This document shows, piece after piece, positions 63,964-64,000 of a stretch of 64,000 nt of DNA (position 1 is its first letter; each line of letters opens with the position of its first letter). The position numbers and the translations under genes were made by a program. The stretch is from Margaritifera margaritifera. Taxonomy: Eukaryota > Mollusca > Bivalvia > Unionida > Margaritiferidae. The stretch spans positions 186,001-250,000 of the forward strand of contig JAQPZY010000962.1 in the NCBI GenBank assembly GCA_029931535.1. Reading direction: 5' to 3'. The notes under the pieces were generated by a model. It did no database searches, was not told the origin of the DNA, and saw only the letters and a program-made list of their open reading frames with translations.

Positions 63964-64000
63964 TTGACATGCTAACAGCACTTACAGATAGAAACATACT

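Overview
The window is animal nuclear DNA, most likely from a lophotrochozoan and probably a bivalve mollusc. That assignment is an inference from the repeat style, a myosuppressin/FMRFamide-type receptor, a quiver/Ly6-like gene and a tRNA-derived SINE; no species can be named. The sequence is AT-rich, gene-poor and dominated by repeats. There are no operons, and genes lie singly on both strands.

Only three gene-level units look intact. (1) A two-exon, plus-strand Ly6/uPAR three-finger gene with a C-terminal GPI-type tail (2703-4694); its signal-peptide exon was not found. (2) An intronless-CDS, minus-strand class A GPCR of 398 aa (17436-18632), with a 3' splice site in its 5'UTR and a duplicated N-terminal module. 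(3) A minus-strand tRNA-Ser(UGA) at 63882-63963. A two-exon THAP-domain gene (25146-26871) is recognisable but broken. Two decayed exon-like segments that face each other (6617-7090) hint at another lost gene.

Layout. 0-1.1 kb: truncated LINE. 1.35-2.07 kb: 22-bp minisatellite. 2.7-4.7 kb: Ly6 gene. 8.2-9.4 kb: decayed 419-codon frame of unknown origin. 12.65-15.9 kb: nearly complete but dead minus-strand non-LTR retrotransposon carrying 45-bp in-frame repeats. 16.2 kb: first of five dispersed double-hairpin MITEs. 17.4-18.7 kb: GPCR. 18.9-20.16 kb: 37-bp minisatellite. 21.4 kb: SINE. 21.8-22.3 kb: LINE 3' fragment. 25.1-26.9 kb: THAP pseudogene. 34.7 kb: hAT-like MITE. 35.3-40.2 and 41.2-47.35 kb: old tandem segmental duplication, with a third partial copy at 61.1-61.6 kb. 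54.95-59.12 kb: 4.2-kb minisatellite with higher-order structure. 63.9 kb: tRNA gene.

The most informative part is the duplication. Each copy acts as the empty-site control for the other. A palindromic MITE landed only in copy 1. A hAT-like MITE and a SINE landed only in copy 2, both with visible target-site duplications. At least two minisatellites grew from single ancestral units still visible in a sister copy. The double-hairpin MITE, built as an inverted repeat of inverted repeats, is the best candidate for a little-described element.
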